Assembly (NCBI GenBank): GCA_905234915.1
Contig: CAJOJP010000004.1
Location: forward strand, 1 to 41,162
DNA: 41,162 nt
Source of the DNA: Candidatus Gastranaerophilales bacterium
Lineage (GTDB): Bacteria; Cyanobacteriota; Vampirovibrionia; Gastranaerophilales; Gastranaerophilaceae
Direction of reading: 5' to 3'
The translations under genes were made by a program, and so were the position numbers. This document shows positions 31,990 to 41,117 of this stretch, in pieces (the stretch's first letter is position 1; each line of letters begins with the position of its first letter). The notes under the pieces are model-generated. The model was not told where the DNA came from, searched no databases, and worked only from the letters and a program-made list of their open reading frames with translations.

Positions 31990-33786
31990 TTAATATTTAT
32001 GTACAACAGATAAAGTTCCGGTATATTTTAGTATTTCTTTTATTGTAAGTTCAGTTTCCGTAATACCCCACGGATTAATTAACTTAAAAGTTTTTACCGT
32101 TCCATCTTCACTAACTTTTGAAGGTTTTATTCTGTATGAATGAGAGGACATAATCCCAAGTTCATTTTCAACCTCCTCTGCAATCTCGCTATCCAAACTG
32201 GACCAGCTTATTATATAATCATCAAAGGATTTTGCATATTTCAATATGTTTGTTATTTTTTGCAGATTTTGAGGATGTTCATATCCGTCATATCTTACAA
32301 ATATAACTTGTTCATTTTTGTAGCCCAATCTGTTGTATAATTGGCTGCTAAAGCCTCCTTCTCTGTTTTCTGTGTATATACTGTCATATTCACCATCATA
32401 TTCTTTATATGAGGATAAATCATATTTCATTATTGATAAATCTGCATTTTCACTATGAGTTTCTAAAAATTCCGTAAATTTAACCAGTTTTTGCTGCCAA
32501 TTTTGTTTTTCCCTGTCATCTTTTGCATTTTTAATATGCATATCAAATAAATTATATGCTTTATCAATTAATTCACGCTGTATTTCTATTCCATCAGCAT
32601 ATTCAAGCATTTTGACACCCATAGCACCCTCCGAGTAATATTCTTTTAATGCTTCCGGCGGGAATTCACCATCTTTAAATCTTATTTCTTCATATGCACT
32701 GTTTGGAAATTTTATTATTATATCATTTTTATCTTCACGAAACAGCCTTAATACAGAAGCTCTTGTATCCGCTTCGCAAAGTAAAGAGTTAATTCCTGTT
32801 AATTCCCAGCAATTACCTATTTCATTTTGCGTTGAAGCATATCTTTCAATCGGCGGGAAAAGTTTGAAATAAGTTTCTTTTGATATATTTAATTTTTCTG
32901 ATTCGATATCAGAAGTTTTAATTCTTATAAAATCTTCTCCTTCTACCTGAAATACATCGCCCTCTTTTATTTCAAGATATGTTCCTCTTAAATTCATTAA
33001 ATCACTTTTGCCTGTAATTGCTTCATCTATGCTTTTAAAAGAAGGTATAAACACATCTATAGGACTTATTCCCATATCATAAGCCTGATATAATTTATCA
33101 ATATCACTTTCTATTTCAGGGCTTATTTTGCCTTTTGAAGGTAAATATTTAAATACGTGTTTATCTACAATGCCTCTTTCTACCAGACTCAATAACATAT
33201 CCATATTACTTGATTCTATGGAATACGGATTTATATTAAGCATATATTCCATAATTTTTTCATCATCAATTTCATCCTCACCTTCTAAAATTTTTTCACC
33301 ATCAGGAGTTTTCTTTTTTTTAAAATAATCATAGGCAAGTAAAAATTCCTCTGCATTATAATACTTTGATTTTGAAACATTACCCAACAGCCATTTTATT
33401 TCCTCTGCATTATATTCAGACACTTTAGCATTTTGTTTTTCTTTTATTTGTTCAGCTAATTGTATAATTTTATTGTAGTCCGAATTATTATCACTTGTGC
33501 AATTATGTATCCAGTCAATGCCAACTATATCGAATAAGCTTGTTCTTTTTCCGCCTAATGGAATTTTTATTGAAATTATTTTATTTAAAAAATCTCGCTT
33601 TTCTAAATGTGCAGATTCAGCGCCGGAAGTTGAAATTTTTATATTTTTATTTGATTTTTCATCAATATTAGGAAATAAACTTATTTCACTTAAGCTTTCA
33701 ACCGTTCTATTAATTATTTCAGAAGAAATTTCGTTTATATAATTACCTGTTTTTGAAGGTTCCGGATTTATACAGCCAAATTCCAA
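31990..33786 (-). CDS. Calpain-like cysteine protease, short paralogue
   Basis: A 598-aa protein equal to the N-terminal tag plus the C-terminal 490 residues of the 1588-aa neighbour, lacking the hydrophobic and repeat middle. The tag reads SLSEISLFPN (31-40). Residues 105-320 correspond to the conserved pre-catalytic region (IIQLAEQIKEK, EEFLLAYDYF, KTPDGEKIL, KLYQAYDMGISPIDVF). The catalytic set is Q320 and C326 in QNEIGNCWELTG, H549 in SSHSYRI and N571 in LINPWG, so the domain looks active. The gene starts 24 bp after proC and may be cotranscribed with it. Calpains are rare in bacteria and usually accessory. I infer an effector or regulatory protease; the family call is from motifs. Confidence 0.82.
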   Translation of the reverse strand: MEFGCINPEPSKTGNYINEISSEIINRTVESLSEISLFPNIDEKSNKNIKISTSGAESAHLEKRDFLNKIISIKIPLGGKRTSLFDIVGIDWIHNCTSDNNSDYNKIIQLAEQIKEKQNAKVSEYNAEEIKWLLGNVSKSKYYNAEEFLLAYDYFKKKKTPDGEKILEGEDEIDDEKIMEYMLNINPYSIESSNMDMLLSLVERGIVDKHVFKYLPSKGKISPEIESDIDKLYQAYDMGISPIDVFIPSFKSIDEAITGKSDLMNLRGTYLEIKEGDVFQVEGEDFIRIKTSDIESEKLNISKETYFKLFPPIERYASTQNEIGNCWELTGINSLLCEADTRASVLRLFREDKNDIIIKFPNSAYEEIRFKDGEFPPEALKEYYSEGAMGVKMLEYADGIEIQRELIDKAYNLFDMHIKNAKDDREKQNWQQKLVKFTEFLETHSENADLSIMKYDLSSYKEYDGEYDSIYTENREGGFSSQLYNRLGYKNEQVIFVRYDGYEHPQNLQKITNILKYAKSFDDYIISWSSLDSEIAEEVENELGIMSSHSYRIKPSKVSEDGTVKTFKLINPWGITETELTIKEILKYTGTLSVVHKY

Positions 33787-33810
33787 TGTTCTATCTCCCG
33801 AAACAATTTT

Positions 33811-34614
33811 TTATTTTTTTCCGAGTTCAAATGCTTTTTTAGCTGTTTTATCGATTGTTTCAAATAATATATCAGAAACGTTATGAGCTTTTAAAATATC
33901 ATTCCCGACAGCAGTACATCCACCGGGGGTTGTAACATTAATAATTAATTGTTCGGGATTAATACCTGAGTCCATAATCATTTTTGCACTGCCCAATGCA
34001 GTTTGAGCAGAAAGTTTTAAACTTGTTTCATAGTCAAGCCCGAGTTTTTCACCTGCTTTTGCTATTTCATTTATAATATAATAATAAAAAGCCGGACTTG
34101 AACCTGAAACGGCAGTTATAACATCTATATATTTTTCCTCAGAATTTATAACTTTACCTACACTTGAAAAAATTTCTTCTGCAATTTTTACATGTTCATC
34201 TAAAGCATAATGCCCTTTGCAAACTGCACTCATACCTTCATTTACAAGTGCCGGAGTATTCGGCATTATTCTTATTACCGGAATTTTACCAAGAATTTCT
34301 TCTATGGAATTAATTGAAATTCCTGCAGCAATTGATAATATTATATGATTTTGGGTAATATTTTCCTTTATTTCATCCATAATATCCCGAATAACAAAAG
34401 GCTTAACAGCAAAAAGAACTATTTTTGCAGATTTTAAAACTTCATTATTATTTACGGTTATATTAACATTGTAGTTTTCTTTTATAAGCTTTAAGGCTTC
34501 TTCATTTTTATCGGAAACAATTATTTCATCAGACTTACACCAACCTGAATTAATAATACCTTTTAGAATTGCGCTCGCCATTTTTCCGCCGCCTATAAAA
34601 CCTATTTTATGCAT
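33811..34614 (-). CDS. proC: Pyrroline-5-carboxylate reductase ProC
   Basis: A 267-aa NAD(P)H-dependent enzyme for the last step of proline synthesis. The N-terminal Rossmann loop is IGFIGGGKMASAILKGI. VLFAVKPFVIRDIM, LSIAAGISINSIEEIL, IRIMPNTPALVNEGM and the signature near the C-terminus (TALGSAKMIMDSG, VTTPGGCT) are all present. Length is normal. It is the first gene of the minus-strand run that continues into the two calpain-like genes. A terminator separates it from the SLH gene upstream. Confidence 0.96.
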   Translation of the reverse strand: MHKIGFIGGGKMASAILKGIINSGWCKSDEIIVSDKNEEALKLIKENYNVNITVNNNEVLKSAKIVLFAVKPFVIRDIMDEIKENITQNHIILSIAAGISINSIEEILGKIPVIRIMPNTPALVNEGMSAVCKGHYALDEHVKIAEEIFSSVGKVINSEEKYIDVITAVSGSSPAFYYYIINEIAKAGEKLGLDYETSLKLSAQTALGSAKMIMDSGINPEQLIINVTTPGGCTAVGNDILKAHNVSDILFETIDKTAKKAFELGKK

Positions 34615-34707
34615 GTTCTTTTACCTCATTCTATTATATTTATACCTCTGCATTATAGTAGAAACTATGTTATAGTTCAAATACAAATCGTACTAATTTC
34701 ATTACAT

Positions 34708-34744
34708 AAAAAACGGTTTCAAAAATAAATTGAAACCGTTTTTA
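34708..34744 (-). terminator. Bidirectional intrinsic terminator after the SLH gene
   Basis: AAACGGTTTCA (34711-34721) pairs with TGAAACCGTTT (34731-34741), 11 bp with a 9-nt loop, flanked by A-runs and T-runs on both sides. It ends the leftward SLH transcript 20 bp past its stop codon and separates it from proC. Confidence 0.88.
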
Positions 34745-34764
34745 TATTTATTTTAAGAGATTTA

Positions 34765-36129
34765 TTAATCTTCTCTTATTGTAGTAGTTGTCGTTTGATA
34801 ATGAGTAGTGTAGTCATTATATAAACTGCAATCTACTTTTAACTCAACAAGAACTTCTTCACCGGGATGAGCTTTAAAGTTAACTCCGGGAGTCAGCCAG
34901 CCTGCGGCTAAACCAACACCTGCACCTGTCGGGAAGCCTATAGCCATACCTTCACCGCTGCGGTGTTCGGAAGCACCAATAGGTAAACCAACTGCAGTAC
35001 CGCCTATTGCTGCACCTGCAATAGTGTATTCCAACGGTTTTAACCATCTGTTTTCGGATAAAACACCTTCTTTGTTATTTAAAACTCTGGCTATAAAAGG
35101 ATATTCATTACCGTTAGGAAATACCATTTTAGTAATGTGAAGATATACTTCAGAGTTTTTATTTAACCACTTTTTATCTCTGAGTTCCTCTACGGTTGCA
35201 TATAATTTCGTATTTGCAGGAATTACCAAAGTACCTTCTTTTGTTACTACATCTTTTTTGAAATAGAAAGTAACAACATCGCCAAGCTGAGCTTTTGCAG
35301 AATTAAATTTTTCGGCAAATGCAACTCTAAATACGTTTTTAGCCAGAATGATTCTTCTTAAATTAGTTATATTAACTCTATCTACAACAGCTTTAGCATA
35401 TTCCTGAAGATGTTCAACAGATAAAACATATTCGGAAGGCTCCTGCGGTTCTTCAACAGCGGCAGCTTGTTGTTCAGCCGATGCTTTATAAGGTTCATCA
35501 ACAAGATTTAATGCTTTCATTAATCTTGCAAGAAGGACTGCTGCTTCTGCTCTGTTAAGTTCTCTATTAGGATTTAATTCGGTTTCAAGAGGATAGTTAA
35601 CATATAAACCGTATTTTATAGCCTTTGAGAAAGGAATTATACCCCAATTAGGAATTTGATCCGCATCAGCGAACTGATTTAAAACACTGGTATCAACTGA
35701 TGTATCTTTAGTAATATGGCTCATGATTGAAGCCGTTTCATTTTTTGTAATTAACCTTTGCGGTTTAAATTCACCATCTGTATATCCGTATATTAATCCG
35801 AATTGATCTGACCTTGCTATTGAAGGATAACCGTATGTTGCAGGAGTTACGTCAGAGTAATCAGGTTCGGATGTAATAGGAGCTTGAGAAAGCCCTAATG
35901 CTCTTAATAACCATTCCGTCCATTCAACCCTCGGAACTTTTGCCGTTGGTCTGTAAGTTCCGTCACCAAACAAAGGAACTATATTTTTTGTTACTACATC
36001 TTCGATTTCTTCAGCTGCCCAATAGTCATCGGGAACATCCGTATAACTTTTAGCAAGTACTGCAGAAAATCCGCTTAACATCATTGTTATGGTTAAGAAC
36101 AAAGCTGTTACTTTTTTTCTGATATCCAT
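34765..36129 (-). CDS. Exported SLH-domain cell-envelope protein
   Basis: A 454-aa protein with a Sec signal peptide (residues 1-26, basic start then LFLTITMMLSGFSAVLA). Three S-layer-homology units span about 28-90, 91-150 and 155-215: the first contains FGDGTYRPTAKVPRVEWTEW, the second YGYTDGEFKPQRLITKNETA, and the third LNPNRELNRAEAAVLLARL. SLH units anchor proteins to peptidoglycan-linked polymers; in Cyanobacteria they occur in porins and envelope-linking proteins. After a Glu/Ala/Gln linker, the C-terminal half is beta-rich (GDVVTFYFKKDVV, GTLVIPANTKLYATVEEL). It includes a Gly-rich hydrophobic stretch near 385-420 (IAGAAIGGTAVGLPIGA ... PTGAGVGLAAGW) and a Thr-rich tail. It is probably an abundant envelope structural protein with its own terminator. 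Confidence 0.85.
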   Translation of the reverse strand: MDIRKKVTALFLTITMMLSGFSAVLAKSYTDVPDDYWAAEEIEDVVTKNIVPLFGDGTYRPTAKVPRVEWTEWLLRALGLSQAPITSEPDYSDVTPATYGYPSIARSDQFGLIYGYTDGEFKPQRLITKNETASIMSHITKDTSVDTSVLNQFADADQIPNWGIIPFSKAIKYGLYVNYPLETELNPNRELNRAEAAVLLARLMKALNLVDEPYKASAEQQAAAVEEPQEPSEYVLSVEHLQEYAKAVVDRVNITNLRRIILAKNVFRVAFAEKFNSAKAQLGDVVTFYFKKDVVTKEGTLVIPANTKLYATVEELRDKKWLNKNSEVYLHITKMVFPNGNEYPFIARVLNNKEGVLSENRWLKPLEYTIAGAAIGGTAVGLPIGASEHRSGEGMAIGFPTGAGVGLAAGWLTPGVNFKAHPGEEVLVELKVDCSLYNDYTTHYQTTTTTIRED

Positions 36130-36288
36130 ATTTTACCTCACTTAAACTAATATCATGATTAACTGTTTTATATCTGACAAAATTATATGTTAAAAGTTAT
36201 TTAAAGGCAAATAGATGTTTTATTCTTTCAGCTATACCATAATATATCACTTTGTTATAAAATAACTTTGTATTAATCGGAGCATTTT

Positions 36289-38415
36289 ATGAAGAAATTA
36301 TTATGTTTTTTTATATTTTTACTTACAATTCAGGGATTTAGCTTTGCACAAACCGTTTATGATGATAATTATACGGAAAATCCTAATTATCTCAAGGGCA
36401 TGGAATATATGGAAAGTTCTCAATATTCAAGTGCCATTAATGAATTTAAAAAAGCGGTAAGAACAAATCCTCAGGATGAATCTGCTTTAGTAGGGCTTTC
36501 AAATGCATATAATTTAAGAGCAAAATATTATAATGACAACCTAAAACAGATTGATAAAGCTATTTGTGATATAAAGTCAGCTTTATTTTTTAATAAATAT
36601 TTCAGACTCGGAAAATCAAATAATACGCTTCAGGCAATTGCTCAAATGGAGAAAAATTTAAAAATGCTTGAAACAGCACAAAAATTCACTCAAAATCCTG
36701 AGGAAATTGCTAAAATTGCAAAGACGGAAAGAACAAAGGGGGAATTTGCAGCAGCAGGCTTCGATTATTACAGGCTTTCATATCATACTGAATATAAAGC
36801 AGCAGCAAATACGGCACTCGGAGATATTTATAAAATATTAAATCGTCCGGATAAATCGGTCATTTTTTATCGAAATGCACTTGCTGTTGAGCCTGATAAT
36901 GCTGATGTTCACTTAAAGCTCGCTCGTGTTTATGAAGATTTAAACGATTTTAATTCAGCATTAAATGAATATGGCTATGCATTAAACAAATCCTCAGAAA
37001 ATGAAGATATTTTAAATTCACTTGAAAAAATCTGGCAGAAAAGAGTGGATGAAACTCCAAATGATGCAGAAGCACATGCTAATTTAGGAGTAGTTTTTCA
37101 AAAAGAAAAAAGATACAATGAAGCTCTCTCTGAATACAAAAAGGCAGAATCACTTAATTCCGGCAATATTAATACGAAAATTAATATAGGTACTTTGTAT
37201 CAGGAACAAAAAAAATATGATTCCGCTTTAAATATATATGAAGCAATTCTTCAGACTCAGCCTAAAAATACAGCTGTTCTGTTGTATAGAGCGCAATGTT
37301 TAAGTGAATTGAAAAGAACTGAGGAAGCAATTGAAGCATATAAAACGGTATTAAAACTCGAACCGCATAATACAACTGCAAAAACAGAGCTGTTTTCAAT
37401 GTTAAAAGATAACATGCCTGTTGAAGATGTTCTTTCTTTCTTATATCAGAACGTTTTAGACAGCCCCGAGGATACCTCTGCATATTATGAGTTTGCTTAT
37501 GAACTCCATAAAGCAGGTAAAATTGATGATGCAATTACATACTACACGCATACAATAAAACTTGATAATACGAATATCGATGCATATATAAATCTTGCAC
37601 AATGCTACAGGCAAAAACAAATGTATAAAGAAGCATATCAGGTTATACAAAAGGCCTCGGAGGTTGACGGCGAAAATAATCTTGTTAAGAAACAATTAGC
37701 TGCAATACAAAATGATTATTCCGCAAATATATATAATTCTGCCGTAAATGCTTATGAAAGCGGAAACTATGAAACGGCAATAGAAACATACAAAAAAATA
37801 CAGCCGCAGACTAAGGATTCACTTCTTGGCATAGCAGGCTCGTATCAGGCTCTTGGTAATAGCGATAAAGCTGTTGAGTATTATAAAAAAGCCTTGGAAA
37901 TTGAGCCTAATAATACGGATATAGCTTATTATATTGCTGCAATTTATGCAAATAACAACAATTGGGAGCAAGCCTCAATTTATTCCAAAACAGTATTGGA
38001 TAAAAATCCCATGCATGTTCAAGCTAAAGAACTTTTAGAATATATTACATCTAAACAGACTGAAGGTCTTATGGAAGAAGCAGTAAAATTATATCAGGAT
38101 GAAAAATACTTAGATTCAATTGCACTCTTGGATAAAATAATAAAAATAAATCCGAATGATTCAAATGCATATTACTATAAAGCACTATCAAATGATGCTT
38201 TAAAAAATTATCAAAAAGCTATTGTTGACTATAAAACAGCAGTTAAAATATCACCGGATATGAATATATTTTACTATTTAATTGCAGTTGATTATGATAA
38301 TCTCGGTAATTATAAATCGGCAAAAGAATATTATAAAAAATACGCTGCATTAATAAACGATACTAATGAATATAAACAGTATGCACTGGCAAGAATTAAA
38401 GAACTGGATAAATGA
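36289..38415 (+). CDS. Exported TPR-repeat protein
   Basis: A 708-aa protein with a signal peptide (residues 1-20, KKLLCFFIFLLTIQGFSFA, cleavage before Q). The rest is a chain of about twelve or more tetratricopeptide repeats of 34 residues. Clear units include SAINEFKKAVRTNPQDESAL, KSVIFYRNALAVEPDNADVH, EALSEYKKAESLNSGNINT, EAIEAYKTVLKLEPHNTTA and KAVEYYKKALEIEPNNTDIA. TPR solenoids bind proteins; here the site would be the periplasm or outer face. No enzymatic domain is attached. dusB starts inside its stop codon (ATGA), so the pair is cotranscribed despite unrelated functions. Transcribed divergently from the SLH envelope gene. Confidence 0.9.
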   Translation: MKKLLCFFIFLLTIQGFSFAQTVYDDNYTENPNYLKGMEYMESSQYSSAINEFKKAVRTNPQDESALVGLSNAYNLRAKYYNDNLKQIDKAICDIKSALFFNKYFRLGKSNNTLQAIAQMEKNLKMLETAQKFTQNPEEIAKIAKTERTKGEFAAAGFDYYRLSYHTEYKAAANTALGDIYKILNRPDKSVIFYRNALAVEPDNADVHLKLARVYEDLNDFNSALNEYGYALNKSSENEDILNSLEKIWQKRVDETPNDAEAHANLGVVFQKEKRYNEALSEYKKAESLNSGNINTKINIGTLYQEQKKYDSALNIYEAILQTQPKNTAVLLYRAQCLSELKRTEEAIEAYKTVLKLEPHNTTAKTELFSMLKDNMPVEDVLSFLYQNVLDSPEDTSAYYEFAYELHKAGKIDDAITYYTHTIKLDNTNIDAYINLAQCYRQKQMYKEAYQVIQKASEVDGENNLVKKQLAAIQNDYSANIYNSAVNAYESGNYETAIETYKKIQPQTKDSLLGIAGSYQALGNSDKAVEYYKKALEIEPNNTDIAYYIAAIYANNNNWEQASIYSKTVLDKNPMHVQAKELLEYITSKQTEGLMEEAVKLYQDEKYLDSIALLDKIIKINPNDSNAYYYKALSNDALKNYQKAIVDYKTAVKISPDMNIFYYLIAVDYDNLGNYKSAKEYYKKYAALINDTNEYKQYALARIKELDK

Positions 38416-39398
38416 GCGTTTTATCAGATAAAAACATAGTAAAAATAGGAAATGTTATAATAAATTCAAAAGTTTCACTTGCTCCTCTTGCCGGAATAAC
38501 AGACTATGTAATGCGTTCTCTTATAAGAGAGTATTCTCGTAATTGTCTGCTCACTACAGAAATGATAAGTTCAGAAGCTCTTGTTCAAAAATCCGATACC
38601 TTAATAACCTATACTGATGAGAAAGAAACACCTTGCGCTTGGCAGATTGAAGGACATAAACCGGAATTAATGGCAAAATCAGCCAAAATTCTGGAAAGAA
38701 AAGCCGCTATTATTGATATAAATATGGGGTGTCCCATAAAAAAAATAGTAAACGGTAATGACGGCTGCTCACTAATGAGAAATCCACAGTTGGCAAAAGA
38801 TATTGTTATTGCAGTAAAAGAAGCAGTAAATATACCTGTAACATGTAAATTCAGATTAGGCTGGAGTTCCGATAATAAAAATTTTATAGAATTTGCTCAA
38901 CTGATGCAGGAAGCGGGAGCAAGTGCCTTAACAATTCATGCAAGAACACGTGCTCAAATGTATTCTGGAAATGCAGACTGGTGTGTACTTTCTGCATTAA
39001 AAGGGGAAATTGATATTCCCTATTATGCTAACGGTGATATAAATACTCCCGAAAGTGCAAAAGAGTGTTTAAAAATCTCGAAAGCGGACGGTATAGCTGT
39101 AGGGCGTGCAGCTATGGGAGATTTATCTCTTATTTTCAGAATAGAAAAATATATAAATGAAGGTATTTTAATTCCGGAACCGGATTTAAGCGAAAAAATA
39201 AAAATGTTAAAAAAACATCTTGATTTTGAAATCAAATTTAGAGGTGAAGAAAACGGAATAAAATTTTTCCGTAAATTTTATCCCTGTTATATAAAAAATA
39301 TAAGAGGTTCGGGCGAATACCGTTATAAATTGGTTACAGAACAGAATTATCATAATATCATCTCAATATTAGACAGCATTTCTTTATCTCTTGCTTGA
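38412..39398 (+). CDS. dusB: tRNA-dihydrouridine synthase, DusB/NifR3 family
   Basis: A 328-aa FMN-dependent enzyme that reduces uridine to dihydrouridine in the tRNA D-loop. The N-terminal FMN-binding segment LAPLAGITDYVMRSL starts the TIM barrel. The catalytic cysteine is C107 in DINMGCPIKKI, followed by GSxL-type CSLMRNP, VTCKFRLGW (usually KxRxGW), LTIHARTRAQMYSG and ADGIAVGRAAMGD. The C-terminal helical domain is present. It overlaps the TPR gene by 4 bp at its start and the convergent membrane-protein gene by 15 bp at its end. Confidence 0.94.
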   Translation: MSVLSDKNIVKIGNVIINSKVSLAPLAGITDYVMRSLIREYSRNCLLTTEMISSEALVQKSDTLITYTDEKETPCAWQIEGHKPELMAKSAKILERKAAIIDINMGCPIKKIVNGNDGCSLMRNPQLAKDIVIAVKEAVNIPVTCKFRLGWSSDNKNFIEFAQLMQEAGASALTIHARTRAQMYSGNADWCVLSALKGEIDIPYYANGDINTPESAKECLKISKADGIAVGRAAMGDLSLIFRIEKYINEGILIPEPDLSEKIKMLKKHLDFEIKFRGEENGIKFFRKFYPCYIKNIRGSGEYRYKLVTEQNYHNIISILDSISLSLA

Positions 39399-40760
39399 AA
39401 TATCCTTAAATATTTCTGGAGTTTGTTGTTTTGCAAATGTTAAAAAATCCATATTACTAATGGCTATGTGTTTATTTTGATGATTATACCGGTATTGAGT
39501 CCAAAGTCTTGTAATTCCAGAGAGTGTCAAACCCATAAACAAAAGACTAAAGGCATAAGGAACTCCTTCAACAAAAGCTTTTTGTTTTGTCAAACGTGAT
39601 AACTCTTGAAGTTTATCGGTTCCGCGTTCTCTTGCAAGCTTTTTTGCAAGTTCAGGCAATTCTGAGCGTTTTGGAGTTACAAGTTTACCTTCTTTATTTT
39701 TTTTCAACAAATCGGGGAATTTATTTTTCTTTTCAAGTATTTTTTCAAATCCTTTTTGAAAAAGTTCGCTGCCTACAATAGTGTAAAAAACAACAAGAGG
39801 AACTCTTGTCCAGACTTCTAGTACATCAAGTTTTCCTCTGTCCTCTGCCGCTTTTGAATAACCGAATAAACCGACAATTGCGGTAAATGCAAGCTGCCCT
39901 TTACTCAAGGCAAGTTTACCGTTATTATTTGCGAAATCAAGACTGAAGCTGCTTATAGTATTTTTTACTTTTTCATTTTTATAACCTGCCAGCTGCAGAC
40001 CTTTAGCAATAGCTTTACCGGGATTTAAAATTGATTTTGCAATATTTAGCAGCAATTTGGATTTATGACCGTTAAGCGCAAGTCCTGCACCTGCCATTAT
40101 ACCGGCTGCTGATATAACTGCTGCTTCTTTTAAGTGTTTTTTAGCACTTTGCTCAACTCTTATCTGTTGAGCAATATTTTCTTTTTCCCTCCCTTTTTTA
40201 TCAAGATTAGCTATATTATTAAAATTACTTTTATTAAAAGTTTTCAAAGTAAAAAGATTTTTTGCAAAACTTAAAGTATATTCTGCAACAGGAATAGCAG
40301 TACAAGCAAGAACAATTCCCGCTTTTTTTGATATTGCTCTTTTTTTAATTTCTTCCGTAATTGTTTTATTTTTTGTAATTTCTTCAACTGTTTTGGGAAT
40401 TTGTTCATTCACATTTGCTTTAATGTTTTTTGGAACAAATTTTTCACCATTAAAAAGTTTATTTCTAAATAGTTTTTCGCCTAATATAGGTGAGGCGAAA
40501 TAAAAAATGCCCGATTCTATAAATTCAAGGAAACTCATTTCTGAAAAATCAGCTGTACTTCGAGCAAATAGAGCCTTGGGAGCCCAATTGGTTGCTGTAT
40601 CCTGAATAAATCTGGTAGAAGATAAATTTTCCTGTGATTTAATAAATATATCGGCTGCCTTTGTAAGCCCTGTAAACCCCTTTTTAAATGCAGGATTTGA
40701 TTTGATGTTGTTTGAATTAAAATTATTATAATTATAGTTCTTTTCTTTAATATTAATCAT
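39384..40760 (-). CDS. Multi-pass membrane protein with N-terminal NPAFK tag
   Basis: A 458-aa protein, starting at the ATG at 40760. An in-frame ATG at 40808 sits directly on the U-tract of a terminator and is unlikely. The first 30 residues are Asn-rich and contain NPAFKKGFTG (22-31), similar in kind to the SFKG tag of the giant HD proteins. Hydrophobic, mostly Gly/Ala-containing segments follow: AGIVLACTAIPVAEYTLSF, AAVISAAGIMAGAGLAL, LAFTAIVGLFGYSKAA, VPLVVFYTIVGSELF and GVPYAFSLLFMGLTLSG. The loops between are basic. No enzyme motif is visible and no family could be named. It converges with dusB. Confidence 0.65.
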   Translation of the reverse strand: MINIKEKNYNYNNFNSNNIKSNPAFKKGFTGLTKAADIFIKSQENLSSTRFIQDTATNWAPKALFARSTADFSEMSFLEFIESGIFYFASPILGEKLFRNKLFNGEKFVPKNIKANVNEQIPKTVEEITKNKTITEEIKKRAISKKAGIVLACTAIPVAEYTLSFAKNLFTLKTFNKSNFNNIANLDKKGREKENIAQQIRVEQSAKKHLKEAAVISAAGIMAGAGLALNGHKSKLLLNIAKSILNPGKAIAKGLQLAGYKNEKVKNTISSFSLDFANNNGKLALSKGQLAFTAIVGLFGYSKAAEDRGKLDVLEVWTRVPLVVFYTIVGSELFQKGFEKILEKKNKFPDLLKKNKEGKLVTPKRSELPELAKKLARERGTDKLQELSRLTKQKAFVEGVPYAFSLLFMGLTLSGITRLWTQYRYNHQNKHIAISNMDFLTFAKQQTPEIFKDISSKR

Positions 40761-40809
40761 TTTTCTGTTCCCGTTAAAATTATGTATAAATAAAAAGCCA
40801 ATCGGCATT

Positions 40810-40838
40810 AAAAAAGCCGCCCGTTTTCCAAGCAGCTT
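40810..40838 (-). terminator. Intrinsic terminator after the 28-codon ORF
   Basis: On the minus strand AAGCTGC (40832-40838) pairs with GCGGCTT (40814-40820, one G-U pair) around an 11-nt loop, followed by further U (40810-40813). It lies 21 bp beyond the small ORF stop and 50 bp before the membrane-protein start. Confidence 0.7.
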
Positions 40839-40859
40839 GTCTGATTATTTTAACGAGTT

Positions 40860-40946
40860 TCACATTCGCAACAAACAATGACTGCCGGACTCATCGCCCT
40901 GCATTTGAATCATCATATTCATTGCTTGCACATTTATAAATAACAT
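40860..40946 (-). CDS. 28-aa methionine-rich small ORF with own promoter and terminator
   Basis: The minus strand encodes MLFINVQAMNMMIQMQGDES, then GSHCLLRM and TGA. Six of 28 residues are methionine. An AGAGG ribosome binding site stands 5 nt before the ATG, a near-consensus promoter ends 19 bp before it, and an intrinsic terminator follows. The sequence thus holds every element of an independent gene although the product is too short for standard gene finders. Alternatives are a leader peptide controlling the membrane-protein gene downstream or a small RNA that is not translated. No homology is recognised. Confidence 0.5.
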   Translation of the reverse strand: MLFINVQAMNMMIQMQGDESGSHCLLRM

Positions 40947-40965
40947 TATTTCCTCTATTCATTTA

Positions 40966-40994
40966 AGGATAACTCTAAGTACATTTTTTGTCAA
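40966..40994 (-). promoter_or_regulatory. Near-consensus promoter for the 28-codon ORF
   Basis: Minus-strand perfect TTGACA (40989-40994), exactly 17 bp, TATCCT (40966-40971). An inverted repeat ACACAGTGT (40994-41002) abuts the -35 and could be an operator half-site pair. Confidence 0.65.
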
Positions 40995-41117
40995 CACAGT
41001 GTGCTAGTTCATAACATATTAGACTAAATATACAACGAAAAGTATATTTTGGTGTATAAAACCTGTAAAACTAATAATTATATCTTTGACAGAGAAATAA
41101 ATATTCAAATCTCGATA

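Noticed and set aside
40761-40808. Longer N-terminus for the membrane protein starting at 40808
   Set aside because: That ATG follows directly on the terminator U-tract and has no ribosome binding site; the extra 16 residues are hydrophobic noise.
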